Positions 34,063 through 43,522 of a stretch of DNA of 64,000 nucleotides are shown here, piece by piece. Position numbers and translations under genes: made by a program. The notes beneath the pieces were generated by a model. The model was not told the DNA's origin and did no database searches. It was given only the letters and a program-made list of their open reading frames with translations. Each line of letters opens with the position of its first letter. Position 1 is the first letter of the stretch. Source of the stretch: UBA6522 sp965237785 (lineage in GTDB: Bacteria > Pseudomonadota > Gammaproteobacteria > Steroidobacterales > Rariloculaceae); NCBI GenBank assembly GCA_965237785.1, contig OZ250159.1:744001-808000 (forward strand), written 5' to 3'.

Positions 34063-36051
34063 CTACTCGCCATCCGGCAGCGCATACGCCAAAAGCTCGG
34101 CACCATAGTCCCGGCCGCTGACCGGGACCAACACATGCTGTTTGCCGTCAAGCATGTATGTCATCAGGGCGCCGGTCTGCGGCGCCGGCATGTACACCGC
34201 CCCGATGTCCTCACCGGTTGCCTTGTCGTAGGCGCGAAGCATGGCGCCGGGGCCCTGGGGCGTGGTGACGAAGCCGTGCTCGCCCGCGATCAACAACGTC
34301 GATGTGGCGAGTACGCCGCCGCGGCCTGGCCGGCCAGTACGCGGAATGTCCATCCCCTCCAGCAGAGGATGATTACGCACCTCATCGGGCGTGTCGCCGT
34401 GGGGAACCTGCCAGGCAATGTTGCCGGTGTTCATGTCGTAGGCGGTGATCCGGCCGTAGGGAGGCTTCATCAGGGGCAACCCCTGGACCGTCGGTACTCT
34501 CCGGCCGTCTGAAGGAGGCAACCCCAGTGCGGGGTCCGTCGCTTCGCCGCGGATGTAGGCCATGTCCGACAAGTCGCCCCCCGGGATGAGGCCGAGAGGT
34601 GATACCGCCGTGGAGGACTGAATGTAGAGCATGCCGGTTTCCGGATCGTAGGACGCGCCAGGCCAATTGGCGCCGCCCACGGTGGACGGAAGCATCAATG
34701 TGGCCAGGGGCCCCTCCCAGCGGCTCACGACAGGTGGCGTAAACAGCGGGCCGATCTTGTAGCGGGACACGACCTCTATGGCTTCGGCGCGCAGTTCCGG
34801 GGTGAAGTCGATAAGATCGTCCATGGCTACGCCCTGTACATCGAACGGCGGCGGCCACGTCACGAACGGCTGCGTCGGGCTTGCCCGTTCTCCCGGAACG
34901 TCCGAAGCTTCAACGGGACGGTCTTCGATCGGCCAAACCGGCTCGCCCGTGAGGCGGTTGAACACGTACAGCCAGCCCTGCTTGGTCGGCTGAATCAACG
35001 CCGGTGTCGGCACACCGTCGACGACGAGATCGGCGACTACGGGTGCACTGGGAATGTCGAAATCCCAGATGCCGTGGCGGACCAGTTGATAGTGCCAGCG
35101 GCGTTCGCCCGTATACAGATCCACGGCCACGACGCTCTCGCCAAAGAGCCCGTCCCCGTGACGGTGACCGCCGTAGTAGTCCCCCGTAGGTTGCTCAACC
35201 GGCAGGAAGACCAGTTCGTTCTCCAGGTCCACACTGATTTGCGTCCACACGCCGGTATTACCGGTATAGGAAGCCGAATCGCCTTCCCAGGTATCGATTC
35301 CGTGCTCGCCGTCCATCGGGATGGTATGGAAGATCCACAGCCGTTCACCGGTGCGGGCGTCGTAGCCGCGGATGTAGCCTTTCTCGTTGCGCATGCTCTT
35401 GGGGCGCGATCCCACCAGGTGCGCCGCGCCGACGATCACCACATCGCCGGCAATGATCGGTGTCGCGGCCAGCCCGATTTCACCGGTGATCAGATCCATG
35501 TCCTGATCGGCCTCGAGTTTCAGGTCGGCGACCCCGCCCTCGCCGAATTCTGGGTCGGGAAGACCCGTAACGGCGTCGAGTGAAATCATTCGGTAGCCCT
35601 TGGTGACATAGAGGATGCGCTCTTGCTCACCGTCGCTCCAGTAGGCGAGTCCGCGTCCGGACTGCTGACGGGGCGCGACGTCGCCGCGTTCGCCTTCGTT
35701 CTCGCGATGCATCCACAAGAGCTCGCCCGTTGCGGCATCGACCGCGACCACCGCACGACGGCTGCCGCCCGTGGTGTAAATGACGCCGTCCACCATCAGC
35801 GGCGTCGTTTGGAGGTTGAATTCAGGGGTTGGTCCCAAGGACGCGGTGTTGAATCGCCACGCGATTTCCAGGTCGTTGAAATTCTCGGCATCGATCTGAT
35901 CGTGGGGCGCGTAGCGCGTATTGCCGAGATCGCCCCCGTAGGTTAACCACTCACCGCCGTAGGTATCCATATTCTGAGCCGAGGCAGGCGCAAGCGCCGC
36001 CAGCGCAATCAGCCCGGATAGGGCACCCAGTGTCCTTGCAACGTGAATCAT
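34063..36051 (-). CDS. Periplasmic PQQ-dependent dehydrogenase (quinoprotein)
   Basis: A 662-residue eight-bladed-propeller quinoprotein with signal peptide (ends SAQN) and the opening WLTYGGDLGNTRYAPHDQI, the family's first blade. Repeated W-x-G and TGE-x-x-W blade motifs run through it, and LDGKQHVLVPVSG is the last blade. There is no CxxCH haem site and no membrane segment, so electrons must pass to a separate acceptor. It oxidises alcohols, sugars or polyols. Start ATG 36051 follows GGGG about 8 bases upstream. The MBL hydrolase gene follows it. Confidence 0.9.
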   Translation of the reverse strand: MIHVARTLGALSGLIALAALAPASAQNMDTYGGEWLTYGGDLGNTRYAPHDQIDAENFNDLEIAWRFNTASLGPTPEFNLQTTPLMVDGVIYTTGGSRRAVVAVDAATGELLWMHRENEGERGDVAPRQQSGRGLAYWSDGEQERILYVTKGYRMISLDAVTGLPDPEFGEGGVADLKLEADQDMDLITGEIGLAATPIIAGDVVIVGAAHLVGSRPKSMRNEKGYIRGYDARTGERLWIFHTIPMDGEHGIDTWEGDSASYTGNTGVWTQISVDLENELVFLPVEQPTGDYYGGHRHGDGLFGESVVAVDLYTGERRWHYQLVRHGIWDFDIPSAPVVADLVVDGVPTPALIQPTKQGWLYVFNRLTGEPVWPIEDRPVEASDVPGERASPTQPFVTWPPPFDVQGVAMDDLIDFTPELRAEAIEVVSRYKIGPLFTPPVVSRWEGPLATLMLPSTVGGANWPGASYDPETGMLYIQSSTAVSPLGLIPGGDLSDMAYIRGEATDPALGLPPSDGRRVPTVQGLPLMKPPYGRITAYDMNTGNIAWQVPHGDTPDEVRNHPLLEGMDIPRTGRPGRGGVLATSTLLIAGEHGFVTTPQGPGAMLRAYDKATGEDIGAVYMPAPQTGALMTYMLDGKQHVLVPVSGRDYGAELLAYALPDGE

Positions 36052-36224
36052 CGGATCGTTCCCCAAAGTTTCGCCGGATTTTCGCCGCAGTCCGATCGAG
36101 CGACGGCGTCGGCGTAGTTTACACTACGGCGTCGCCGCACTTGCCGCGCTCGGGACGCGCACCTTTGACATATGCAGGTTAACGAACCCACGGGGGCGGC
36201 CGTACCGGGTGCGCATTCCAAACC

Positions 36225-37106
36225 ATGATCTCACGGCCCGTTGCCTATCTTTTTCTCATCCTGACCATGGCGTTGTGGGGCGGGGCGCTGGTGGTGACAC
36301 GGGGCGTTCACGAGATTGCACCGCCGTTTGCGCTGGCGTTCTGGCGCTGGTTGGGGGCGGCGGTGATTCTGCTGCCTTTCGCGTTGCCGAAGTTGCGGCG
36401 GGAGTTTCCCGCTCGATCCGAATCGCGGCGGCAAGTCCTCGGCGTTGGAGGCTTGATGGTCGTGGGTAACGCCCTGTCCATCGTCGCCATGAGCTACACG
36501 ACCGCGATCAACGCTTCGGTCATCAATGCCACACAGCCGGCCACGACGGCCCTGGTAGCGCTTGTCTTGCTGCGTGAGCGGTTGTCGTGGACCCAATCGC
36601 TGGGCGTCATGTCGGCGTTTGCCGGCATTCTGGTGATGGTTTTTCGGGCCGATCCTGGCGCCGTTCTGGAGTTGAGCATCAACGGCGGCGATCTGATCAT
36701 GTTCGGTGCCGTGTGCTTCTGGTCGCTTTACGCCGTGTCCTTGCACCGGGGAACCGGATTGCCCAGCGTCGAGGTGCTGCTCTTCCTGATTGCTGTTATC
36801 GGGATGATCGTCGGGCTGCCGTTCTACGTGGCGGAAAGTCTCCTGGGCAGGCCGTTCCAGGTGTCGGTCGCGAGCGTGAGTGCGGCCGCTTACCTGTCCA
36901 TCGGCGCCACGGGTCTGGCGATTTACTTATGGACCTTGGCGATACGTACCGTCGGCGCCAACCGGGCGGCGGTGTTCCTGAATCTGATTCCGGTCTTTGG
37001 AACGAGCCTCGCCATCGGTTTTCTCGGCGAACGCTTGTTCGCCTACCATCTCGTCGGCGCTGGTCTCGTCGTCACCGGAATTTTTCTTGCGGTCCGGCGA
37101 AACTAG
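36225..37106 (+). CDS. EamA/DMT-family membrane transporter
   Basis: A 293-residue protein with about ten hydrophobic helices in two repeats (WGGALVVTRGV in the first, FAYHLVGAGLVVTGIF at the end), the DMT exporter plan. These proteins export metabolites such as amino acids. It is isolated, preceded by a 173-base gap and converging on the ABC-2 operon. Confidence 0.88.
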   Translation: MISRPVAYLFLILTMALWGGALVVTRGVHEIAPPFALAFWRWLGAAVILLPFALPKLRREFPARSESRRQVLGVGGLMVVGNALSIVAMSYTTAINASVINATQPATTALVALVLLRERLSWTQSLGVMSAFAGILVMVFRADPGAVLELSINGGDLIMFGAVCFWSLYAVSLHRGTGLPSVEVLLFLIAVIGMIVGLPFYVAESLLGRPFQVSVASVSAAAYLSIGATGLAIYLWTLAIRTVGANRAAVFLNLIPVFGTSLAIGFLGERLFAYHLVGAGLVVTGIFLAVRRN

Positions 37107-37129
37107 CCGAATATCGGGCGAGGGTCAGG

Positions 37130-37149
37130 CTGGCCAGGGCCAGACTTTT
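37130..37149 (+). terminator. Weak terminator after the DMT transporter
   Basis: CTGGCC and GGCCAG (37130-37143) are adjacent and followed by ACTTTT; the loop is tight, so the stem probably opens by a base pair or two. It sits in the 47-base gap between converging genes. Confidence 0.3.
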
Positions 37150-37153
37150 GCCG

Positions 37154-38281
37154 TCAATCCAATCGCTTGCGGAAGCGGATCATGGCAAGGGTCATGGAGA
37201 CCAGAAAGACGATGCCCAGCTTCTGCAGGGGCAACACCATCTCCGCAAGGGTCGCGCCCTTGAGGAGTATTCCCCGCACAAGGACGACGAAGTGCGTGAG
37301 CGGCAGGGCCTGGGCGATGTATTGTGCCGGTACCGGCATGCCGTCGAACGGAAACATGAAACCTGAAAGCAGGATCGAAGGCATCAGGACGAAGAATGTC
37401 AATTGGAACGCCTGGAACTGAACCTTGGCAATGGTGGATATCAGCAGTCCGATTCCGAGGACCGCGATCACGTAGGCCAGCGATGCGATGTACAGGTCGA
37501 TCAGCGATCCGCGCAGCGGCACATCGAACAGGAAGATGCCGGCGGCGAGGATCAGGCTGACCTGGAGCATGCCGATCAGGATATAGGGGATGATTTTGCC
37601 CAGCATCAGTTCGATCGTCCGTACCGGTGTGGTGATGAGCAGTTCCAGGTTGCCTCGTTCACGCTCGCGGACGATGGCGATGGAGGTGAAGAGCACCATG
37701 GTGAACGTGAGGATCACGCCGATGGTTCCCGGCACGATCATCACCGCCGAGCGTCCCTCCGGGTTGTAGAACGGTCGCATGGCGAAGAGTGTGCCGTTCT
37801 GGCTGCGCCCGGTTCGCGGAATCAGCCGCGGCGAAGCCGCTCGTTCCCGCAAGGAGAAAGGCATGTCGGAGATGGCCGAGACGATGCCCGGAGTAAGCGG
37901 GTCGGTTGCGTCCACCAGTAGCTGCGCCGCCTCACGGTTCGGATCCTGGAGCCGGCGTTCGAAGTCCCGCGGGATGAATACGCCGACCACAATTTCGTTG
38001 CGCAATAGTTGTCCTTCCAGTTCCGCCGCGGTGGCCGCCCGGCGCACGGGCGTGATCACCTGGGTGGCGGTCAGATCGGCGATCAGCCTGCGGGAGGTCT
38101 GCGTATCGGCTTGGTCGGCGATGCCGGCGCGCAGTCCGCGAACATCCATGTTGATCGCGTAACCGAACAGGGTGATGAGGATCAGCGGAATGCCGATCAC
38201 CATGGCGAACGTCAGCCGGTCTCGCGCCAGTTGCCTGAATTCCTTCTGGGCGACGGCCCAGGTTCTCCGCACGGCGTTCAC
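37154..38281 (-). CDS. ABC-2 type transporter permease
   Basis: A 375-residue permease with one N-terminal helix, a large periplasmic loop of about 150 residues, then five or six helices at the C-terminus (ELLITTPVRTIELMLGKIIPYILIG is diagnostic of this group). It starts with GTG overlapping the ATPase stop (GTGA). Together with the ATPase and the HlyD-type protein upstream it forms an efflux system of the YhhJ/YbhFSR kind, here with a single permease. Confidence 0.9.
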   Translation of the reverse strand: MNAVRRTWAVAQKEFRQLARDRLTFAMVIGIPLILITLFGYAINMDVRGLRAGIADQADTQTSRRLIADLTATQVITPVRRAATAAELEGQLLRNEIVVGVFIPRDFERRLQDPNREAAQLLVDATDPLTPGIVSAISDMPFSLRERAASPRLIPRTGRSQNGTLFAMRPFYNPEGRSAVMIVPGTIGVILTFTMVLFTSIAIVRERERGNLELLITTPVRTIELMLGKIIPYILIGMLQVSLILAAGIFLFDVPLRGSLIDLYIASLAYVIAVLGIGLLISTIAKVQFQAFQLTFFVLMPSILLSGFMFPFDGMPVPAQYIAQALPLTHFVVLVRGILLKGATLAEMVLPLQKLGIVFLVSMTLAMIRFRKRLD

Positions 38282-39216
38282 GGTTGCCTGCGTTGGCCCG
38301 TGGTTGCGACGAATACGTCTTCCAGTCCCGCCTCGGCCAGGGCCACATCGGCTTCAAGATTGGCGTTCGCCAGAGCTGACCGGATCAGCGCAGTGGGATC
38401 TCCGATACCCGGATCGAGCAGCGCGTGAAGCCGGCTGCCGAGCTGGGTCAGGTTCCATACGGCATCGATGCCGGCCAGGGATTCGCGGAGCGGCTTGAGT
38501 TCGGAGCCGGTGATCTCGATCACGGTGGCGTCGATGTTACGCATCAGGTCGAGGGGCTCGCCCTCGCAAACCAGCCGGCCGCGATCCAGTATCGCCAAAC
38601 GATGGCAGCGTTCGGCCTCATCCATGTAGTGTGTCGACACCAGGATGGTGGTGCCATGGGTGATGAGATCGAACAGCGCGTCCCAGAAATCGCGCCGGGT
38701 CTGCGGGTCCACGGCGCTGGTGGGTTCGTCGAGTATCAGAAGCGGGGGGCGGTGGAGCAGGGCGGCGGCCAGCGCAAGACGCTGGCGTTCCCCGCCGCTC
38801 AGATGCTCGGGGCGGCGGTGCCGATAGCGCTCAAGACGGTATTTTGTCAGGCTGTGGCGAATCCGTTCACGGCGATCCCGGCGGGACAGTCCCTGAATCT
38901 GACTCATGAACTGAAGGTTTTCCAACACCGTGAGGTCCCGGTAGAGGGAGAATTGCTGGGTCATGTAGCCCATCAGCCCGCGGATGCGTTCCGCATCCTT
39001 GGGAAGATGGTGCCCGAGCACATTGATTTCTCCCGCAGTGGGTTTGAGCAACCCGCAAAGCATGCGAAACGTGGTGGATTTACCGGATCCATTCGGTCCG
39101 AGAAATCCAAAGATCTGGGCTTCGGGGATTTGCAGATGGAGGTGGTCTACCGCCAGCGAGGCGCCGAACCGGCGAGTCAGATCGTGGGTGACGATTGCGG
39201 CGGCGCCCACCGTCAC
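38278..39216 (-). CDS. ABC-2 transporter ATP-binding protein
   Basis: A 312-residue ATPase with Walker A GPNGSGKST near residue 39, the LSGGERQRLALAAALLHRP signature and Walker B LLILDEPTSAVD. The C-terminal 90 residues form the extra regulatory domain of drug/efflux ATPases. The GTG start overlaps the HlyD stop (GTGA). Middle gene of a three-gene export operon. Confidence 0.92.
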   Translation of the reverse strand: MTVGAAAIVTHDLTRRFGASLAVDHLHLQIPEAQIFGFLGPNGSGKSTTFRMLCGLLKPTAGEINVLGHHLPKDAERIRGLMGYMTQQFSLYRDLTVLENLQFMSQIQGLSRRDRRERIRHSLTKYRLERYRHRRPEHLSGGERQRLALAAALLHRPPLLILDEPTSAVDPQTRRDFWDALFDLITHGTTILVSTHYMDEAERCHRLAILDRGRLVCEGEPLDLMRNIDATVIEITGSELKPLRESLAGIDAVWNLTQLGSRLHALLDPGIGDPTALIRSALANANLEADVALAEAGLEDVFVATTGQRRQP

Positions 39217-40235
39217 TCCCGGAGTGCCGGGAAATCCACTTCCACTGGGATACCCGTGGGCAACTCGCCCGCGGCGGGATCGGTCAGGGTCACTTCAGCC
39301 AGGTAGCTGAGCCGGCTTCGGTCGCGTTGCGTGAGGGCAAAATAGGGTGTGAAGGCGGCTTCGGAAGCGACGAATCGGACCGTACCCGCGTAGGCTGCAT
39401 CCACGCCATCCACCCGCACGACGGCCGCCAGGCCGGGAACGACGCGGGCGCGTACGGGTTCCGGCACGTAGATCCTCGCGTAGGGAGCGGCGTCGACCAG
39501 CAGCGCGCCCACCACGGCGCCGGCAGCGGGGCGTTCCCCGGGTTCGTATGGCAGGATCTCGACGACGCCCGCGGTCGGGGCGCGTACGGTCAACCTGGAT
39601 AGCGTGATCCTCAACGAGTCGACGGTCGCGGCGGCCTGGTCCACAGCAGCCCGGGCTTGCGCCAGTTCCTCCTCGGTGGTGCCCTCGAGGTACTCCTGAA
39701 GCCGGGCTTCGGACCCTTCGAAGTCGGCCTCGGCCAACTCTTGGCGGGCGTATGCGGTGTCCAGCATGGAGGGGCTGAGCAGGTCGTCAGCGACGAGTTG
39801 TTCGATTCGGTCGTATTCACGGCGCTGGGCGAGCAGATTCTCCCGGGCGCCTTCCACACGGGCTTCGGCTTCCGTGATCCGTTCGGCGCGGGGACCGCGA
39901 ACCAGTTCCGCCAAACGTTGCTGCGCCCGGTCCAACTCGGCCGCCGCGGCCGCGAGTCGAGCCTCGTGGTACGCGCCATCCAGCCTCAGCAGCAACTGCC
40001 CCGGTTCGACCGACTCGCCTTCGACGACGGCGATCTCGACAATGGGTTCGTTGGCTTCGGCGACGAGTTCCACCCTGTCACGCTCCAGCGTCCCGACCGC
40101 GGGCAGGGGCGAGTCGGTGGTATCGCAGCCTGCCAGCAGCAGCACGACCAGTCCGCACCCGCTCCCCAGTCCCTTTCGAAAGGCGCTTGAGCGCCCCGGT
40201 GGCAGGAAGTATGGGTTGGCAGGCGCTGAAGGCAT
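39213..40235 (-). CDS. HlyD-family membrane fusion lipoprotein
   Basis: A 340-residue protein starting at ATG 40235. LLLAGC is a lipobox, so the protein is a periplasmic lipoprotein. A biotinyl/lipoyl-like half (VAEANEPIVEIAVVEGESVEPGQLLL), a long coiled coil (about residues 95-215) and the second lipoyl half (RLTVRAPTAGVVE) give the adaptor architecture. It heads the ABC-2 operon and should connect the pump to an outer-membrane channel encoded elsewhere. Confidence 0.9.
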   Translation of the reverse strand: MPSAPANPYFLPPGRSSAFRKGLGSGCGLVVLLLAGCDTTDSPLPAVGTLERDRVELVAEANEPIVEIAVVEGESVEPGQLLLRLDGAYHEARLAAAAAELDRAQQRLAELVRGPRAERITEAEARVEGARENLLAQRREYDRIEQLVADDLLSPSMLDTAYARQELAEADFEGSEARLQEYLEGTTEEELAQARAAVDQAAATVDSLRITLSRLTVRAPTAGVVEILPYEPGERPAAGAVVGALLVDAAPYARIYVPEPVRARVVPGLAAVVRVDGVDAAYAGTVRFVASEAAFTPYFALTQRDRSRLSYLAEVTLTDPAAGELPTGIPVEVDFPALRE

Positions 40236-40303
40236 GGTGACGAATGAAACCGCAGCGAGACTTGCCAAGCAGAGTACGGTAAGGCATCCCGTGTCACAAG
40301 GGT

Positions 40304-40399
40304 ATGCGGGCCGGAGTGCGGGCCGGAATGCGGGCCGGAATGCAGGCTGGTATGCGGGCCGGTGTGCGTGCCGGTATGCGGGCCGGTATGCGGGCTAAC
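40304..40399 (+). repeat. Minisatellite of eight 12-bp units
   Basis: Eight tandem units of consensus ATGCGGGCCGGT; the last ends ATGCGGGCTAAC, and unit 4 has the variants CAGGCT. The unit length is a multiple of three, and each unit begins with ATG or GTG in one frame, which is open without a stop into the membrane-protein gene at 40526. The repeats lie in the 290-base gap between divergent genes. Confidence 0.9.
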
Positions 40400-40525
40400 C
40401 GGTCGAGGTGTTCACGACAGGGCGGGAGCAGCCTTTCGGCGATGCTCCTGAACCCGCACAGCCCCTTGACTGGCACAACATCCTGTTGCACTTTGCAACG
40501 GGGAGACGACGAAAAGGACCAACCC

Positions 40526-40948
40526 ATGGAATACATCACCCGCATGAATATCGGCCGCGCGCTCACGGTCTTTGGTTTTGTGGTGGGCCTGCGCAGCGTG
40601 CTTTTGACGTGGGGACATATCGGCAGCGATCTGTTCGTATTGACGCCGGATGCGCCCTTGGCAGTCACTCATGCCTGGCATCATTACTTTCGCGAGGTAT
40701 TCGGGGATTTCGGCGTCATGATCGGGGTCTTGATACTGTTGTGGGTGTCACCGAAATTCCGGCGACCGGCAACGTGGTGGGTCATGCTGGTGTTGCTGCT
40801 GGCGTTCTATGCACCGTTCTGGGTGGGCGTGCCCTTCATGGCGGAACTCGCCGCGCCGAGCCTGAATGCCGAGATTCAGCACCTGGTGATGGCCATTCCG
40901 CCTCTCGTCGCCGTATTCGTGGTCAGGCGGGAGTATTTTCGCTCGTAG
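40526..40948 (+). CDS. Small four-helix integral membrane protein of unknown function
   Basis: A 140-residue protein with four predicted helices (LTVFGFVVGLRSVLL, FGVMIGVLILLWVS, WVMLVLLLAFYAPFWVGV, LVMAIPPLVAVFVV). ATG 40526 follows AAAGGA about 8 bases upstream. The frame is open upstream through a 12-bp minisatellite (40304-40399), so a longer form with an Arg-Ala-Gly-rich N-terminus is formally possible but has no ribosome binding site. I do not recognise the family. Confidence 0.7.
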   Translation: MEYITRMNIGRALTVFGFVVGLRSVLLTWGHIGSDLFVLTPDAPLAVTHAWHHYFREVFGDFGVMIGVLILLWVSPKFRRPATWWVMLVLLLAFYAPFWVGVPFMAELAAPSLNAEIQHLVMAIPPLVAVFVVRREYFRS

Positions 40949-40984
40949 CAGCCTGCACCATGGAAACTTGGCGAGCGATTCGGA

Positions 40985-41986
40985 CTATATCGCCAACAGG
41001 CGCTCGAAGGTCCAGAAGCTGGCGATCGTTCCCACGGCGTAGGCTGCCGCCGTTGCGGTCCGGGCGCCGGTCAGCAGGAACCGGCGCGAGATCGGGCGCC
41101 GAATGGCCGCCTGCCAGCCGACGCCCGCGGCGTAGATCACGACCACGAACAGGATCTGACCGATTTCCACGCCGACATTGAAAAACAGCAGCGCCGTGGG
41201 CAGTTCCGCTGCAGGCAGGCCCACCTCGCGTAGTACCGAAGCGAAGCCGAAGCCGTGCAGCAGGCCGAAGAGGCTGGTCACCAGCACCGGATAGCGGTGC
41301 GCCAGGGTTTGCTCGTTGCCGCGAGCGATTTCCGTCGCAAGAAAGACGATGCTGAGCGCGATCGCCGTCTCCACCACAGGGATGGGAAGTGAAACCAGTT
41401 CCAGGGTCGAAAGCGCCAGAGTCAGCGAGTGAGCGAGGGTAAAACCGGTCACCATGATCAACGTCCGCCGCGCGTTTCCCGCAAGCAGCACCATCAACGC
41501 CACGAACAGAAGATGGTCCCACCCCAGCGCAATGTGCTCGAGCCCCAGCTCGGTGTAGTTGAGCGCCACCTCCCAGCGGCCGGGTGTCTCGGGGATTTCC
41601 CACGTCCGTTCATCCGGCGGTAACAGGCCCGAGAGCAATTGATCGTCGAAGGTATGAACGCGAATGATGGTGGTGAGCGAGGGGTTGGAGGCCGGAAAAT
41701 TCAACGCGACGGTTTCGCCGGTCAAGCCCGATACGCATTGAAAGGATTGCTCACCCTGGTAGCTGTCGGCTCTCAATACCACGCGAGCTTCGGATTGGGG
41801 CTCGCATCCCTCGGAAAGTACGATTTCCGGGAGTTGCGACCGGGCGACCGTGGACGGCACTTTCCAGCGGAGCGCGGCGTCGGAGGCTGAAGCCTGGGAT
41901 ATGTCGATAAATATGGGCCGCAGATCGTGGCTGAAGGCGTTGGACGCCGCTAGCCACAGTCCGAAAAAGACGGCGGACCGCTTCAT
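40985..41986 (-). CDS. HupE/UreJ-family protein with secreted N-terminal domain
   Basis: A 333-residue protein: signal peptide ending FSHD, an extracytoplasmic domain of about 150 residues, then six helices containing the HupE motif GWDHLLFVALMVLL, TLAHSLTLALS and HGFGFASVL. Conserved His residues in these helices suggest metal transport, as in nickel or copper-linked HupE proteins. It overlaps the PpiC gene as ATGA, so the two are co-translated. Confidence 0.85.
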   Translation of the reverse strand: MKRSAVFFGLWLAASNAFSHDLRPIFIDISQASASDAALRWKVPSTVARSQLPEIVLSEGCEPQSEARVVLRADSYQGEQSFQCVSGLTGETVALNFPASNPSLTTIIRVHTFDDQLLSGLLPPDERTWEIPETPGRWEVALNYTELGLEHIALGWDHLLFVALMVLLAGNARRTLIMVTGFTLAHSLTLALSTLELVSLPIPVVETAIALSIVFLATEIARGNEQTLAHRYPVLVTSLFGLLHGFGFASVLREVGLPAAELPTALLFFNVGVEIGQILFVVVIYAAGVGWQAAIRRPISRRFLLTGARTATAAAYAVGTIASFWTFERLLAI

Positions 41987-42894
41987 GGCGCCGGCGCGGC
42001 CTCCTCGGCGGGCGCATTCTCCAAATCCGCGCCGACAGTGACCCTGTAATCGGCCACGATTTCATCGATAGCCGCCTCGGTTCGTTCCCTCGCGTGCGCC
42101 GCCTCGGCGTCGGCGGCCACCCGGTCGCGAACCTCGGCGAAATCCGGCATTCGCCGGGGCTGCCGGTCGGTGATCAGGATGAGATGTGTGCCGAACCTGG
42201 ATTCGAAGGGCCCGCGCCACTGCGCGGGATCCGCCGGGAGCTGGAACAGTGCGTCAGCCGCGTCGGCTCCCAGGTGGCTCGCGACGAGTTGCGGCGGTCG
42301 CTCAATGTAGTTCACAAAATAGGGAAAGCGGTCGCCGTGGGAGGCGCTGTTTTCGAAGCTGACGGAGGCGTTGTTCAACTCAAGGAGTTTGGCCTCCGCC
42401 AGCCGGCGTGCCTCGTCCCATCCCCGGCGCTCTGCGTTGAAGAATACGTGAGTAAAGGTGATATGGGGGTCGAATACATAGCTTGCCTGGTTCGTCTCGT
42501 AGTAAGCGCGGATTGCCTCCTCGTCCAGAGGTTCCGCGTCGGTGGCGAACCCTTCGGCCAGGTAGCGGAGCTTCTGCACCAGCCGGCTGCGGATAATGTA
42601 ATCGTCCCGGTCGAGCCCCAGCGCCAGCGCTTCGCGGTACAGAATTTCTTCCCGGGCTGCTTCGTCGATCAGGTCGGCGATCTCCCCGGGAGTCATGTCG
42701 TCGAGAAACAGCTCGAACTGTTCACGGTCGAAAGCCACTGACTGATACTGCAGGAACGTGAGTAACGCTTCCCGATCCAGGAGAATTTCATTCTCCGCCT
42801 GCTCTCCGGACAATTGGAACAGCGCGTACAGGCCTAGACCGAGACCAAGGAAGTGAAGCAGCGGGTCTTTAAGCAGTTTCTTCAATTCCACCAC
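41983..42894 (-). CDS. Membrane-anchored parvulin-type peptidyl-prolyl isomerase (PpiC-like)
   Basis: A 303-residue protein with one N-terminal membrane anchor (LLHFLGLGLGLYALF) and periplasmic body containing a PpiC-type domain (HVFFNAERRGWDEA, SASHGDRFPYF, ESRFGTHLILI). It is paired with HupE by a 4-base overlap; in other proteobacteria such pairs are described as co-conserved, and the isomerase may fold the HupE extracytoplasmic domain. The C-terminal tail is Ala/Pro/Glu-rich. Confidence 0.83.
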   Translation of the reverse strand: MVELKKLLKDPLLHFLGLGLGLYALFQLSGEQAENEILLDREALLTFLQYQSVAFDREQFELFLDDMTPGEIADLIDEAAREEILYREALALGLDRDDYIIRSRLVQKLRYLAEGFATDAEPLDEEAIRAYYETNQASYVFDPHITFTHVFFNAERRGWDEARRLAEAKLLELNNASVSFENSASHGDRFPYFVNYIERPPQLVASHLGADAADALFQLPADPAQWRGPFESRFGTHLILITDRQPRRMPDFAEVRDRVAADAEAAHARERTEAAIDEIVADYRVTVGADLENAPAEEAAPAP

Positions 42895-42992
42895 CGTAGT
42901 CCGGTGGGCGGTGCAAGCGGGTGAGCCCGCCTATCTCACCAATCTTCCAACGCGGCGCCTTGCCGTCGTGGCGCCGAACATCGAAACGTCGG

Positions 42993-43373
42993 TTAGCGTA
43001 CCTGCAGGCCGCCGCCCGCGGCTCCCATGGGATCGCTGCCCGGTACGATGATCGAGGAGGCAGCCTCCCGGCGCATCTCTTCAATGCGCTGCATGGCGCT
43101 CGCCAGTGCGGTCTGCGCCCCGTTACCAAATTTCTCCACCGCGTCTTGCAGCGAATCGGCTTCGATTTCGAAACTCAACGGCAGGCCGCCGGCCGGCGTC
43201 AGTATCTGCGTCTGGCCGACAAACAGACGTCTACGCGACAAGTCGGCAGACCCGTCCGCATTGACCGGCGTAAGGATCTGCAATGTTCCCACGCGCCGAT
43301 CGGTATAGGTTTCCTCTCGATAGAGGTCACCGGGCGTCATGCGGATTTCGCCATCCCTCAATTCATCTGCCAT
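42993..43373 (-). CDS. Conserved cytoplasmic protein of unknown function
   Basis: A 126-residue protein with no signal peptide and no membrane helix. It contains MTPGDLYREETYTDRRVGTL near the start, a segment typical of an uncharacterised conserved family, and a helical, charged C-terminal half (AVEKFGNGAQTALASAM, IEEMRRE). It precedes the PpiC/HupE pair by about 98 bases and may share their transcript. No function can be read. Confidence 0.65.
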   Translation of the reverse strand: MADELRDGEIRMTPGDLYREETYTDRRVGTLQILTPVNADGSADLSRRRLFVGQTQILTPAGGLPLSFEIEADSLQDAVEKFGNGAQTALASAMQRIEEMRREAASSIIVPGSDPMGAAGGGLQVR

Positions 43374-43522
43374 CGGAGAGTTCCGTTTTCGCGCACATGG
43401 GTGGAGTTGGTCGCATAGGCTAACATAACCGCCAAACGCCTACGCAGCCGTTGAAACCTGGCCTGTCGTGAAGCCGGCGCGAGGTCCGGCGGCGATGATG
43501 CCTTGATTGCCGCGGGTCGATC

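Noticed and set aside
40304..40399. Tandem repeats considered as a CRISPR array
   Set aside because: Units are contiguous 12-bp copies without spacers, and no cas gene is present; it is a minisatellite.
40408..41181. A 257-codon plus-strand frame across the small membrane protein and HupE
   Set aside because: It overlaps two better-supported genes in other frames and has an Arg-rich composition typical of GC-rich shadow frames.
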